From Dietzia alimentaria 72 (GTDB lineage: Bacteria > Actinomycetota > Actinomycetes > Mycobacteriales > Mycobacteriaceae): 64,000 bases of DNA. This document shows, one piece after another, positions 45,332-55,028 of this stretch (the first letter of the stretch is position 1; every line of letters begins with the position of its first letter). Where the stretch lies: contig NZ_AGFF01000008.1 in assembly GCF_000226215.1 (NCBI RefSeq), positions 1-64,000 on the forward strand. The letters are read 5' to 3'. The notes under the pieces were generated by a model, which did no database searches, was not told the origin of the DNA, and was given only the letters and a program-made list of their open reading frames with translations. The translations under genes were made by a program, and so were the position numbers.

Positions 45332-45741
45332 CCAACTCGACCCCCGGGCCCCGGGGCACAGCTCACGAACCCTCGGTGGACCCCTGGAAGGGACTGAGAG
45401 GCATCATGGCCGGCACCCTCGTGCTCGAGGCGATCGTGATCGGCCTGGTGCTCACGGTGATCGCCCGGCTTGACGACGGCGACCATTTTCAATCCTGGAA
45501 GGTGTGGTTCGTCAGTCTGCTCGCGATCGCGATGCTCGTGACGAGTGGCTTGCAGCGCAAGCCGTGGGCGATCCCGTTGAACCTCACACTCGCCGGACTG
45601 GCCGTGGCGGGCTGGGCCGTGCACTGGTCGATGGGCGTGTGCGGCTTGATGTTCGCGGCCGTGTGGGCGTACATCCTGTACCTGCGGCGGGACCTGTCGC
45701 GACGGATGGCAGGCGGCTATCTACCCAGCCAGCACGATTGA
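45328..45741 (+). CDS. DUF4233 membrane protein
   Basis: A 137-residue protein with four membrane helices: GTLVLEAIVIGLVLTVIA, VWFVSLLAIAMLVTSG, LNLTLAGLAVAGWAV and GVCGLMFAAVWAYILYL. It corresponds to the small DUF4233 protein found between folC and ndk in actinobacteria (Rv2446c position). GTG start overlaps the folC stop. Function unknown. Confidence 0.85.
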   Translation: MTNSTPGPRGTAHEPSVDPWKGLRGIMAGTLVLEAIVIGLVLTVIARLDDGDHFQSWKVWFVSLLAIAMLVTSGLQRKPWAIPLNLTLAGLAVAGWAVHWSMGVCGLMFAAVWAYILYLRRDLSRRMAGGYLPSQHD

Positions 45742-45771
45742 CGATCCGGGACAACTTGTAGGCTTGCCACC

Positions 45772-46182
45772 GTGACCGAGAGAACATTCTTCCTGATCAA
45801 GCCCGACGGGGTCGAGCGCGGCCTGACTGGCTCCATCCTCGCCCGCATCGAGGCCAAGGGCCTCACGATCGCGGCCATGGACATGCGCACGGTGTCGCAG
45901 GAGACGGCTGCCGCGCACTACGCCGAGCACGCGGAGCGCCCCTTCTACTCCAGCCTGCTGGAGTTCATCACCTCCGGCCGGGTTGTTGCCGGTGTCCTCG
46001 AGGGGCCGCGCGCGATCGCCGCGTGGCGCCAACTCGCAGGTGGCACGGACCCGGTGGAGAAGGCGGCTCCGGGTTCCATCCGCGGCGACTTCGGACTGGA
46101 AACTCAGTACAACCTCGTCCACGGATCCGATTCCGAGGAGTCTGCGGCGCGCGAGATCGCGTTGTGGTTCCCCGGCCTGTAG
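45772..46182 (+). CDS. ndk: Nucleoside diphosphate kinase
   Basis: A 136-residue enzyme that phosphorylates nucleoside diphosphates. [13 protein letters not shown] opening, and active-site His in [12 protein letters not shown]. Full length for the family. GTG start, 30 bases after DUF4233. Followed by an intrinsic terminator. Confidence 0.97.
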   Translation: MTERTFFLIKPDGVERGLTGSILARIEAKGLTIAAMDMRTVSQETAAAHYAEHAERPFYSSLLEFITSGRVVAGVLEGPRAIAAWRQLAGGTDPVEKAAPGSIRGDFGLETQYNLVHGSDSEESAAREIALWFPGL

Positions 46183-46215
46183 GTCCTCAGTTTCCTGGCG
46201 GTGATCCGCCGCCCC

Positions 46216-46256
46216 GCGCCCGTCGGTCCCAGGACCAACGGGCGCCTTCTCATTTC
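46216..46256 (+). terminator. Terminator after ndk
   Basis: Arms GCGCCCGTCGGTCC and GGACCAACGGGCGC pair with one mismatch around a two-base loop, and are followed by CTTCTCATTTC. This resembles a classic intrinsic terminator and isolates ndk from rne. Confidence 0.75.
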
Positions 46257-46513
46257 GGTCAGCCCCGCGCGGCGACGTTTTAACACCGCGTGTGGGAGAA
46301 TAGCTGTAGCTCATCCTGGCGAGTGGACCACCAGTCCGCCCCGGAACGGGCGCCCGCCACCCGCGGACCGGTTCGCCCCGGTACCACGGGCTTATAAGAC
46401 ATCGCCCCGCCCGAGGTGGGGCCGAGACCAGAAACGCCCGACCCCGTGCGGCGGCGTGGGTCACCGGAGATCCGGTGACGTGATCGCGCCCGGAGTCCGG
46501 CCAGAGGAGACAC
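46257..46513 (+). promoter_or_regulatory. Leader region of rne
   Basis: About 257 bases precede the RNase E gene. A TTTTAAC...GAGAATAGCT stretch at about 46277-46308 could hold the promoter. The remainder is GC-rich and can form hairpins, including ATCCGGTGACGTGAT near the start codon. In other bacteria RNase E controls its own mRNA through its leader; that is only a possibility here. AGAGGAG precedes the GTG start. Confidence 0.4.
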
Positions 46514-49500
46514 GTGTCGGATCCCAACCTGACAATCGACGACATTAACGCCCTTCCCGAGAGGATGCGCGCACATGCGGCCGCCAAGGCCGTGGGGATG
46601 ACCAGCAAGGAATTCCTGGTAGCCATGGCCGGGATAGGCGTGGAGGTCAAGAGCGCCCAGTCCGGCGTGACCCGCGAGGTGCTGCAGACCTGGTTTGAGG
46701 GACGCGGCCAGACAGGTGGCGACACCTCACCGGCTACGACAGAGGTGGCTGCCGGTCCCGCTTCCGAGGTGCCGCCGGAGAAGCCCGTTCGCGAGCCCGC
46801 GGCCAGAAAGGCACCGGCAAAAAAGACCTCGTCCGGAAGATCACCGGCCAAGAAGGCCGTCGCGGATTCGACCGCGTCAGACACGACCTCAGCTGAGCAG
46901 ACCGCTGGTCAGCGCACGTCCGTCTACAAGGCTTCGGCTGACAAGGCCTCGGCCAAGCGGCCGGCTCTGCCCGAGATCGCGATCGTCACCGGAGAGGTGG
47001 GCTCGGCCGAGTCCGGCAACCGGCGTCGTCGGTCCACCGCGACTCCGAAGTTCTCTCCGCTCTTCTTATCGCCCGATGAAGTGGCGGCTGAGAAGACTGA
47101 CCGCGACGGTCGTGCGCACGAGCAGAGCCGGTCCTACGACAGTCCCGAACACCCCGCTGAGGACAACGGGGATACCGGGGGCGCCGACGGTGACACACGC
47201 CGATCCGATGACCAGTCCGAGGGTGGCGAGGGTGGGGCCCGGCGCCGTCGTCGCGGTCGCCGGGGTCGCGGCCGGGGCCGTGGTGAGGGCGGGGACGACC
47301 AGAACACGGAGAATGCCGACGATTCCGACGATTCCGATGAATCGGACGACGCGGGGCGCGGGACTGACGGCGGCCGCTTTTCTGTAGCCGATTCTCGGAC
47401 GAACGACGACGCCGAAGACAACGACGATTCCGAAGACGGCAATGGAGACGATTCCGACGAGTCCGATGGCGCTCCGTCGGGATCGAGGCGGCGTCGCCGT
47501 CGTCGTCGTCGCGGTGGGGGATCCACCTCGGACGACAACCAGACCTCGAACGACGACCCGCCCAACACGGAAGTCCATGAGCGTGACTCCAGCCGTCGGC
47601 CGAATCGCGGCGGCCAGGGCCAGGGGCCGGGTCAGGGCACGTCCAGCGACGAAGTCCAGGGAATCACCGGCTCCACCCGGCTCGAGGCCAAGCGCCAGCG
47701 CCGGCGGGACGGTCGCGAGGCTGGCCGTCGTCGTCAGCCGATCCTCTCCGAGTCCGAGTTCCTCGCCCGCCGCGAAGCCGTGGACCGCGTCATGGTGGTC
47801 CGCGAGAAGGACCGTGCCGACGGCAAGGGCGTCATGACCCAGGTCGGTGTGCTCGAGGATAAGGTCCTGGTGGAGCACTTCGTCACCACCGAGTCCGCGC
47901 GTTCCATGGTCGGCAACGTCTTCCTCGGCCGCGTACAGAACGTGTTGCCCAGCATGGAGGCGGCGTTCGTCGACATCGGACGCGGACGGAACGGCGTCCT
48001 CTACGCCGGCGAGGTCAATTGGGAGGCCGCCGGGCTCGGTGGCAAGTCCCGACGCATCGAGCAGGCGCTCAGGCCCGGCGACATGGTGCTCGTGCAGGTG
48101 ACCAAGGACCCGGTGGGGCAGAAGGGTGCCCGACTGTCCACGCAGATCTCGCTGGCCGGTCGATTCCTGGTCTACGTCCCCGACGGCAACTCCACCGGGA
48201 TCTCCCGCAAACTCCCCGACACCGAGCGACGTCGACTCAAGGCGATCCTCAAGGAGGTCGTGCCCGAGGGGTCCGGTGTGATCATCCGCACCGCCGCCGA
48301 GGGCGTCAGCGAGGAGGAGATCGGCCGCGACGTCGAGCGTCTGGCCGCCCAGTGGACCGAGATCTCCGACGCCTCCGCCAAGCGGACCGCCTCCGGAGCC
48401 GGCACACCCGTCGCGCTATACGAAGAGCCGGACTTGTTGGTGAAGGTCGTGCGTGACCTGTTCAACGAAGACTTCTCGTCGCTGGTGATCCAGGGGGAGA
48501 CCTCGTGGAACACCGTTCACGACTACGTGTCGCGGGTCGCGCCCGAGATGGTCGAGCGGCTACAGCGGTACGACAATCCCGACGTGGACGTGTTTGCCAC
48601 CCACCGTGTCGACGAACAGCTGGCCAAGGCCCTCGACCGTAAGGTCTGGCTACCGTCCGGTGGCTCGCTCGTCATCGACCGCACCGAGGCCATGACCGTG
48701 GTGGACGTCAACACCGGTAAGTACACCGGTTCCGGGGGCAACCTCGAAGAGACCGTCACCAAGAACAATCTCGAGGCCGCCGAGGAGATTGTCCGGCAAC
48801 TCCGGCTACGTGACGTGGGCGGCATGGTGATCATCGACTTTATCGACATGGTGCTCGAGGCCAACCGGGACCTGGTCCTGCGCCGGCTCACCGAGGCGCT
48901 CGGACGCGACCGCACCCGCCACCAGGTCTCCGAGGTGACCTCGCTGGGTCTGGTCCAGATGACCCGCAAGAAGCTGGGCACCGGTCTGGTCGAGGCTTTC
49001 TCGACGCCGTGCGAGCACTGCCAGGGACGCGGCCTGCTCGTGCACGCCGATCCGCTTCACACCGAGTCCCACAACGCGGACGAGCCCGGCTCACGTCGTG
49101 GTCGTCGTCGTGGGGGCAAGAACGGGGAATCCGAGACCCCGCCCGCCAAGGCCGCTGCACCGCGTAAGGACGGCCCGGCACCGGCCGCGCACCCGGCGGC
49201 TCTGGCAATTAGTCGGCATGCCGACGACGATCACGACGACGCCCACGGCGGAGCCGCCGCCGGCGACACCGGGGCAGAGGAGAGCACCGCTGCTGCCGGC
49301 GCCACCACGGCTGAGGTCGACGTGGCTCAGCAAGCTGATAGGTCTTCGGGCAGCAAGGCTGCGCAGGCCCCCGATACGGCTGAGCCGACGGAGGAGCCGG
49401 ACTCGTCGGATGGCGCGGGGACGTCCCGTCCGCCGCGTCGCCGCCGTGCCGCTCGTCGCGCTACGTCGGCCGCGCCCGCGCCGTCGACGGCGGCCGAGGA

Positions 49501-49816
49501 CTCGGCCGCCGCTGAGGTTGCCGAGACGCCGAAGGATGAAGCTGCGGCGACAGCTGAGGCCTCGGAGGCCGTACAGGCGGTCGCGGCGCCACAGTCCTCG
49601 ACGGACACGTCCGGTCGGCGCCCGCGTCGGCGGTCGACCCGTCGTGAGGCGGGTGCGGCGACCGATACAGCGGCGCCGGACACCACCACAGCTCCCGAGG
49701 CGCGGGTCGAGGCGACGGCGTTAGCCGAGGCCCCGACCGCGGTGGTGGCGGAGCCGCGCAAGCGCCCCGCCAGACGGCGTGCGACACGATCCACGACCGC
49801 CCCCGAGGACAACTGA
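46514..49816 (+). CDS. rne: Ribonuclease E/G, actinobacterial type
   Basis: An 1100-residue endoribonuclease. Residues about 10-60 resemble an IF2_N-like helical domain (LPERMRAHAAAKAVGMTSKE). A long disordered part follows, with acidic Asp/Ser and RGRGRG runs (to about 420). The S1-like domain is near 460-520 and the catalytic DNase I-like domain has VVDVNTGKYTG (about 727) and DFIDM (about 773). The Zn-link is CEHCQGRG (about 833). A second disordered, Ala- and Arg-rich tail completes it. Scaffold regions flank the catalytic core on both sides, as in mycobacteria. GTG start. Confidence 0.95.
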   Translation: MSDPNLTIDDINALPERMRAHAAAKAVGMTSKEFLVAMAGIGVEVKSAQSGVTREVLQTWFEGRGQTGGDTSPATTEVAAGPASEVPPEKPVREPAARKAPAKKTSSGRSPAKKAVADSTASDTTSAEQTAGQRTSVYKASADKASAKRPALPEIAIVTGEVGSAESGNRRRRSTATPKFSPLFLSPDEVAAEKTDRDGRAHEQSRSYDSPEHPAEDNGDTGGADGDTRRSDDQSEGGEGGARRRRRGRRGRGRGRGEGGDDQNTENADDSDDSDESDDAGRGTDGGRFSVADSRTNDDAEDNDDSEDGNGDDSDESDGAPSGSRRRRRRRRRGGGSTSDDNQTSNDDPPNTEVHERDSSRRPNRGGQGQGPGQGTSSDEVQGITGSTRLEAKRQRRRDGREAGRRRQPILSESEFLARREAVDRVMVVREKDRADGKGVMTQVGVLEDKVLVEHFVTTESARSMVGNVFLGRVQNVLPSMEAAFVDIGRGRNGVLYAGEVNWEAAGLGGKSRRIEQALRPGDMVLVQVTKDPVGQKGARLSTQISLAGRFLVYVPDGNSTGISRKLPDTERRRLKAILKEVVPEGSGVIIRTAAEGVSEEEIGRDVERLAAQWTEISDASAKRTASGAGTPVALYEEPDLLVKVVRDLFNEDFSSLVIQGETSWNTVHDYVSRVAPEMVERLQRYDNPDVDVFATHRVDEQLAKALDRKVWLPSGGSLVIDRTEAMTVVDVNTGKYTGSGGNLEETVTKNNLEAAEEIVRQLRLRDVGGMVIIDFIDMVLEANRDLVLRRLTEALGRDRTRHQVSEVTSLGLVQMTRKKLGTGLVEAFSTPCEHCQGRGLLVHADPLHTESHNADEPGSRRGRRRGGKNGESETPPAKAAAPRKDGPAPAAHPAALAISRHADDDHDDAHGGAAAGDTGAEESTAAAGATTAEVDVAQQADRSSGSKAAQAPDTAEPTEEPDSSDGAGTSRPPRRRRAARRATSAAPAPSTAAEDSAAAEVAETPKDEAAATAEASEAVQAVAAPQSSTDTSGRRPRRRSTRREAGAATDTAAPDTTTAPEARVEATALAEAPTAVVAEPRKRPARRRATRSTTAPEDN

Positions 49817-49850
49817 CGTCCGAGGTCGCGGACCCGGCGGCACGGCCGGT

Positions 49851-49880
49851 TTGACCTGCTGTGCTGCCGGACCGTAACCT
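49851..49880 (+). promoter_or_regulatory. Likely promoter of rplU-rpmA
   Basis: TTGACC, an 18-base spacer and TAACCT form a good sigma-A promoter 34 bases after rne. A second TTGACA follows at 49880 with TATGCC 18 bases on, so two overlapping promoters are possible. The transcript would have a leader of about 170 bases before rplU. Confidence 0.55.
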
Positions 49881-50057
49881 TGACAAGTCGCTCGTCGCGG
49901 CGCTATGCCGCTGCGCGAGGAGTCGAGGTCCGGGCCCACGGGTCCAGTGATCGGCGAGCCTCGGTCGACGTAAGTCGGCGAGCAAGAGAGAACACCGCAC
50001 ATTAGGTGTGATCGCCCCGAGGCGGTCGCACACCCGAGAAGCAAGGGGAAGCCCTCC

Positions 50058-50363
50058 ATGTACGCGATCGTCAAGACCGGCGGCAAGCAGTACAAGGTCG
50101 CCGAAGGGGACCACGTCAAGGTCGAGAAGATCGAGGGCGAGGCCGGCACCTCTGTGTCGCTGTCCCCGATCCTCGTGGTCGACGGCGCTGCTGTCACCTC
50201 CGACTCCGATGCCCTGGCCAAGGTCACCGTCTCCGGCGAGATTGTCGAGCAGACCAAGGGACCCAAGATCCGGATTCACAAGTTCAAGAACAAGACCCGG
50301 TACCACAAGCGTCAGGGCCACCGTCAGAAGCTGACGGTCGTCAAGATCACGGGTATCAAGTAA
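50058..50363 (+). CDS. rplU: 50S ribosomal protein L21
   Basis: A 101-residue protein with the L21 pattern [18 protein letters not shown] and [12 protein letters not shown]. It is a structural protein of the large ribosomal subunit that contacts 23S rRNA. First gene of the rplU-rpmA pair; GGGGAAG upstream. Confidence 0.98.
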   Translation: MYAIVKTGGKQYKVAEGDHVKVEKIEGEAGTSVSLSPILVVDGAAVTSDSDALAKVTVSGEIVEQTKGPKIRIHKFKNKTRYHKRQGHRQKLTVVKITGIK

Positions 50364-50431
50364 TTCACTTCCGGCCGTTAGGCCACCAGCTCAGCGCCCT
50401 CGGGCGTGATCCCTGAAGGAGGGACTCGGAC

Positions 50432-50695
50432 ATGGCAAGTAAGAAGGGCGCATCCAGCACCCGTAACGGTCGTGATTCCAACGCGCAGCGCCTCGGCGTG
50501 AAGCGCTTCGGCGGCCAGGACGTCAACGCCGGCGAAATCCTGGTGCGCCAGCGGGGCACCAAGTTCCACCCGGGCGTCAACGTCGGCCGCGGCGGGGACG
50601 ACACCCTCTTCGCTCTCGCCGCCGGTGCGGTGGAGTTCGGCACCAAGCGCGGCCGCAAGACCGTGAACATCGTGGCAGCCGGCGCCGAGGCCTGA
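50432..50695 (+). CDS. rpmA: 50S ribosomal protein L27
   Basis: An 87-residue protein: [20 protein letters not shown] and the [20 protein letters not shown] core. Its N-terminal tail reaches the peptidyl transferase centre. There is no cleavable N-terminal extension of the Firmicutes kind. GAAGGAGGGA precedes the ATG. Confidence 0.98.
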   Translation: MASKKGASSTRNGRDSNAQRLGVKRFGGQDVNAGEILVRQRGTKFHPGVNVGRGGDDTLFALAAGAVEFGTKRGRKTVNIVAAGAEA

Positions 50696-50725
50696 CCAGG
50701 CAGCCGTACACAGTCACGATTCGCC

Positions 50726-50771
50726 CTCGGGGGCCGGGCGGGGTTTGACGACTCCACACCCGGCCCCCGAG
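50726..50771 (+). terminator. Hairpin between rpmA and obg
   Basis: Thirteen-base perfect arms (CTCGGGGGCCGGG and CCCGGCCCCCGAG) enclose a 20-base loop, 31 bases after rpmA. There is no T-run. It could end or attenuate the ribosomal-protein transcript before obg. Confidence 0.65.
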
Positions 50772-50824
50772 AGCATTTGCACCAGTCCGTCCGTCATCCG
50801 TCCCCACCAGGAGGAACCCACACC

Positions 50825-52285
50825 ATGTCGAGATTCGTCGACCGCGTAGTCCTCCACCTAGCGGCGGGGGACGGCGGCCGCGGCTGCACCTCTGTGCACC
50901 GCGAGAAGTTCAAGCCCCTCGGTGGGCCCGACGGCGGCAACGGCGGGTCCGGCGGAGACGTCGTCCTCGTCGTGGACCCCCAGGTCCACACGCTGCTTGA
51001 CTTCCATTTCCGCCCCCATGCCCGTGCCGGCCGGGGCGAGCCCGGGATGGGCGCCAATCGTAACGGTTCGCACGGCGGCGACCTCGTGCTCTCCGTCCCG
51101 CCGGGCACCGTGGTGCTGGACGATCGCGGTGAGGTGTTGGCCGACCTCGTCGGTGCCGGCACCCGCTTCGTGGCGGCCGAGGGCGGCAAGGGCGGTCTCG
51201 GTAACGCGGCTCTCGCCTCCCGCGCCCGCAAGGCTCCGGGGTTCGCACTCCTCGGCGAGCCCGGGGAGGTTCGTGACCTCACCCTCGAGCTCAAGTCGAT
51301 GGCGGACGTCGGATTGGTGGGCTTCCCGTCGGCCGGTAAGTCCTCGCTCATCTCGGTGATGTCTGCGGCCAAACCGAAGATCGCCGACTACCCGTTCACC
51401 ACCCTCGCGCCGAATCTCGGTGTGGTCTCGGTGGGGGACGACACCTTCACGATGGCCGACGTCCCCGGGCTGATCCCCGGGGCCAGCGAGGGCCGCGGTC
51501 TCGGACTGGACTTCCTGCGTCACATCGAGCGCACGGCGGTGCTGGTCCACGTGGTGGACTGCGCCAACCTCGAATCCGACCGCGACCCCATCTCCGACGT
51601 CGAGGCCCTCGAAGCGGAGTTGGCTGCATATCGCTCCGAGCTCACCGACGCCGGGATGGGCGACCTGGCGGACCGGCCGAGAGTGGTGGTGCTCAACAAG
51701 ATCGACGTGCCCGACGCCGCCGATATGGCGGAGATGGTCACCCCCCACTTCGAGGACAAGGGTTGGCCGGTCTTCGCCATCTCGGCCGTCGCCCACAAGG
51801 GCCTCGACGAGTTGCGCTACGGCCTCTACGAACTGATCAAGGCGCACCGTAAGGCCAACCCGCCGTCCGCGGCCGAGCGGATCGTAATTCGCCCGAAGCC
51901 AATCGACGCCGAGGAGTTCCGTGTCCGCACAGACCCGGCAGAGCCGGGTGCCTTCATCGTGAGCGGCAACAAGCCCGAGCGGTGGATCCGGCAGACAGAG
52001 TTCGACAACGACGAGGCCGTGGGCTTCCTCGCCGACCGCCTCTCCCGTCTCGGCGTGGAGGCTGCGCTCATCAAGGCCGGCGCCCAGGAGGGCTGCACCG
52101 TCACCATCGGCGACGTCTCCTTCGAGTGGCAGCCGCAGACCCCGGCGGGCGTGGACCTCATGCGCACCGGCCGCGGCACCGACATCAGACTCGAATCGGA
52201 CGAGCGTGTGGGGGCCGCCGAGCGTAAGTACCGCAAGCGCGTGCGTCGTGGGCTGATCGACCCGGACGAGGAGATCCTGGAGTGA
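50825..52285 (+). CDS. obg: GTPase Obg/CgtA
   Basis: A 486-residue GTPase for large-subunit assembly and stress signalling. The Gly-rich Obg fold (about 2-158) includes [14 protein letters not shown]. The G domain has GFPSAGKSS (P-loop), [15 protein letters not shown] and NKID. The C-terminal OCT domain covers about residues 355-430. ATG at 50825 follows AGGAGG. The stop overlaps proB by GTGA. Confidence 0.97.
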   Translation: MSRFVDRVVLHLAAGDGGRGCTSVHREKFKPLGGPDGGNGGSGGDVVLVVDPQVHTLLDFHFRPHARAGRGEPGMGANRNGSHGGDLVLSVPPGTVVLDDRGEVLADLVGAGTRFVAAEGGKGGLGNAALASRARKAPGFALLGEPGEVRDLTLELKSMADVGLVGFPSAGKSSLISVMSAAKPKIADYPFTTLAPNLGVVSVGDDTFTMADVPGLIPGASEGRGLGLDFLRHIERTAVLVHVVDCANLESDRDPISDVEALEAELAAYRSELTDAGMGDLADRPRVVVLNKIDVPDAADMAEMVTPHFEDKGWPVFAISAVAHKGLDELRYGLYELIKAHRKANPPSAAERIVIRPKPIDAEEFRVRTDPAEPGAFIVSGNKPERWIRQTEFDNDEAVGFLADRLSRLGVEAALIKAGAQEGCTVTIGDVSFEWQPQTPAGVDLMRTGRGTDIRLESDERVGAAERKYRKRVRRGLIDPDEEILE

Positions 52286-53433
52286 CCCCCGAGCGGGAGC
52301 TGCGCCGTCGCATCGGCACGGCGCGCCGCGTGGTGGTGAAGATCGGGTCGTCCGCGATCACCAGCTTCCATGGTGGGATCCGTCGCCCACAACTCGACGC
52401 CCTCGCCGATGTGTGCCAGTCGCGGATGGCCGCCGGCTCGGACGTGTTCGTGGTCTCCTCAGGCGCGATCGGGGCCGGCATGGCCCCGCTGGGGATGACC
52501 ACCCGCCCCTCCACGCTGTCGGCCAAGCAGGCGGCCGCGAGCGTCGGTCAGCTCGAACTGGCGCGTGCATGGGGTGACTCGTTCGCCCGCTACGACCGCG
52601 TGGTGGGGCAGGTCCTGCTGACCGCGGCCGACATCGGCCGCCGCGAGAGTGCGGCCAATGCGCAACGCACCCTCGACCGACTACGGACCCTGCGGGCGGT
52701 CCCGGTGATCAATGAGAATGACACCGTGGCAACGAACGAGATCCGGTTCGGCGACAATGACCGGTTGGCTGCGCTGGTCGCGCACCTCATCGGGGCGGAC
52801 GCGCTGATCCTGTTGTCTGACGTGGACGCCCTGTACGACTCCGACCCGCGCAAGGGCGATGCCACCGCCGTGACGATGGTGGGTGGCTCCGGAGACCTCG
52901 ATGGCGTGGTGGCCGGGGCCGGTGGAGCCCTGGGCACGGGCGGAATGGCCTCGAAGCTCGCCGCGGCCCGCCTCGCCGCGGACGCCGGCATCCCGGTGCT
53001 GCTCACCTCCGCCGAGCGCGCACCGGAAGCGCTCGCGGGCGAGCCGGCGGTCGGTACGGTCTTCGCCTCCCGGCCCGAGCGGATGACCGCCCGCCGCTTC
53101 TGGGTCCGTCACGCCGCCGACGCCCATGGCGCCGTGGTGCTCGATGACGGCGCGGTCCGCGCGGTAACCAGTTCGCGACGCTCCCTGCTGTTGGCGGGAG
53201 TGACCGGCGTCAACGGGATGTTCCATTTCGGTGACGTGATCGAACTGCAGGATTCAGCCGACCGCACCGTAGCGCGGGGGATAGCGCAGTACGACTCGAT
53301 GGAGGTCAGGTCTCGGCTCGCCGAGCGCGGGGTTCCGGCCAACCCCGCCGGGCCGGGCTCGCGGGCGGGCGCGGCGCAGGGCTCCGGTCAGGGCCGCCCG
53401 CTGGTGCATGCCGACGACCTCGTGGCCGTCTGA
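52282..53433 (+). CDS. proB: Glutamate 5-kinase
   Basis: A 383-residue enzyme catalysing the first step of proline synthesis. The amino-acid kinase domain (about 12-265) shows [29 protein letters not shown] and [11 protein letters not shown]-terminal PUA domain (about 285-365) follows. GTG start overlaps the obg stop. The partner proA is 7.5 kb downstream, not adjacent. Confidence 0.96.
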   Translation: MTPERELRRRIGTARRVVVKIGSSAITSFHGGIRRPQLDALADVCQSRMAAGSDVFVVSSGAIGAGMAPLGMTTRPSTLSAKQAAASVGQLELARAWGDSFARYDRVVGQVLLTAADIGRRESAANAQRTLDRLRTLRAVPVINENDTVATNEIRFGDNDRLAALVAHLIGADALILLSDVDALYDSDPRKGDATAVTMVGGSGDLDGVVAGAGGALGTGGMASKLAAARLAADAGIPVLLTSAERAPEALAGEPAVGTVFASRPERMTARRFWVRHAADAHGAVVLDDGAVRAVTSSRRSLLLAGVTGVNGMFHFGDVIELQDSADRTVARGIAQYDSMEVRSRLAERGVPANPAGPGSRAGAAQGSGQGRPLVHADDLVAV

Positions 53434-53443
53434 GACTTACGCC

Positions 53444-54064
53444 CTAGAGCGGGACGTCGCCCTCGATATGGACCGGCGTGACCGTGCCTTCCTCCAGGTT
53501 GTAGAGCGCGCCCACGATGGCCGTGCGCCCGTCGCTGATCGCCCGGTCCACGGCCGCGGACTTCTCGCGGATCGCGGTGACGGTCTGACGGACGTTCTCG
53601 ATCACGATGTCCTGGTACGCCGCCTCCGGGTCGCGACGCGCCTCGAACACGGCCGGGGCGATCCGCTCCACCACGTCGCGCAGGTAGCCCGAAGGAGTGG
53701 AGTGGGTGTCGACCGCGTTGATCGTCGCGCCGACCGCGCCGCAGGAGGTGTGGCCCAGCACCAGTGTCAGCGGGATATCGAGCACGTCGACGCCGAACTC
53801 GATCGACCCGAGTACCGACGGGTCGACGATGTGGCCGGCGTTGCGGATCACGAACAGGTCGCCGAGCCCCTGATCGAAGATGACCTCCGCGGGCACCCGC
53901 GAGTCCGAGCAGCCGAAGACCTGCGCGAAGGGATTCTGGTGCCCGGCCAGTTCGGCGCGCCGTGAGGGGGCCTGGTGCTCGTTGAGGTTTTCTCCGGCTA
54001 CGTAGCGGGCGTTGCCGCGGAGGAGTCTGGCCATTGCGGTATCGGGTGTCGTCGCGATCTGCAT
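53444..54064 (-). CDS. Beta-class carbonic anhydrase
   Basis: A 206-residue zinc enzyme for reversible hydration of CO2. Zinc ligands are in VFGCSDSRVP (Cys; the Asp-Arg dyad is complete) and in LGHTSCGAV (His and Cys). NLNEHQAPSRR lies at the expected N-terminal position. ATG at 54064 gives the normal family start. It converges on proB with 10 bases between stops. Confidence 0.94.
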   Translation of the reverse strand: MQIATTPDTAMARLLRGNARYVAGENLNEHQAPSRRAELAGHQNPFAQVFGCSDSRVPAEVIFDQGLGDLFVIRNAGHIVDPSVLGSIEFGVDVLDIPLTLVLGHTSCGAVGATINAVDTHSTPSGYLRDVVERIAPAVFEARRDPEAAYQDIVIENVRQTVTAIREKSAAVDRAISDGRTAIVGALYNLEEGTVTPVHIEGDVPL

Positions 54065-54146
54065 ACACCCATTGTGCTCCTGCGGATCCCGTTGTGGTGC
54101 TGCAGGGTCCTTCAAAGGTCCAGCCGGAGAATCCTCCCAGTGGCGC

Positions 54147-55028
54147 TCATAGCGCGGCGTCAGCGAATCCCAGGACCTCGACGCAATCACCGTCAATTGT
54201 CAGTTCGGCGTGGTCGTGCGCGCGCGTCCGACCCCGGTTGATCACCACTACTGGGGTGCCGGTGGTCACCGCTCTGTGCACGAACCGGTATCCGGATCTG
54301 ACCGTGAGTGAGGATCCGACGACGACGACGAGGTCGGCCTCGTCGACCATGTTGTTGGCCCGGGACACACGGTCCGCCGGGACGTTCTCCCCGAAGTAGA
54401 CGATGTCGGGTTTGAGCACGCCCCCGCAGAGCCGGCAGTCCACCATGCGAAATCCGGAGGTGTCGTCTAGTACGGCGTCGGCGTCGGGGGCCACCTCGAT
54501 CGCACCGCCTGTCGCCACCCGTTCGGCGAAACCCGGATTGAGGGTCTCCAGCTGCTCGTGGAGGGCCCACCTGCTCAGCCGGGCTCCGCAGCCCAGACAC
54601 GTCACCACGCCGTAGGTGCCGTGCAGATCCACTATCTGGCGACTTCCAGCCTTGAGGTGGAGCAGGTCCACGTTCTGCGTGATCACGCCGGCGACCAGAC
54701 CACGGCGCTCCCAGTCAGCGAGTATCAGGTGCGCGGCGTTGGGGCGGGTGGCCTCCATGTGCCGCCACCCCAGGTGGTTCCTCGCCCAGTAGTGCCGACG
54801 GAATGCGAGATCCCCGACGAACTGCTGGTAGGTCATCGGGGTGCGCGCAGGGGAGTCCGGCCCCCGGTAATCGGGGATGCCCGAGGGCGTGGAGATCCCG
54901 GCACCGGTGAGCACCACGGCCCGCCGGTCCCGCAGCAGTTCCGCGAGTGCGACCGCACGCTCGACGATGTCAGCGTCAGGTTCGGTGCGTTCGGCGGGAG
55001 TCCAGGCGGTCTCGCGGATCCGGACCAT
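54147..55028 (-). CDS. Sir2-family NAD-dependent protein deacylase
   Basis: A 293-residue sirtuin. The NAD site is GAGISTPSGIPDYRGP, TQNVDLLH carries the invariant Gln-Asn-Asp, and the catalytic His is in LHGT. Zinc cysteines are CLGCG and CRLCGG, and VVGSSLTVRSG is the late NAD contact. It uses NAD+ to remove acyl groups from lysine. The ATG sits in a TGATG overlap with the preceding MBL-fold gene, so the two are co-translated. Confidence 0.93.
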   Translation of the reverse strand: MVRIRETAWTPAERTEPDADIVERAVALAELLRDRRAVVLTGAGISTPSGIPDYRGPDSPARTPMTYQQFVGDLAFRRHYWARNHLGWRHMEATRPNAAHLILADWERRGLVAGVITQNVDLLHLKAGSRQIVDLHGTYGVVTCLGCGARLSRWALHEQLETLNPGFAERVATGGAIEVAPDADAVLDDTSGFRMVDCRLCGGVLKPDIVYFGENVPADRVSRANNMVDEADLVVVVGSSLTVRSGYRFVHRAVTTGTPVVVINRGRTRAHDHAELTIDGDCVEVLGFADAAL

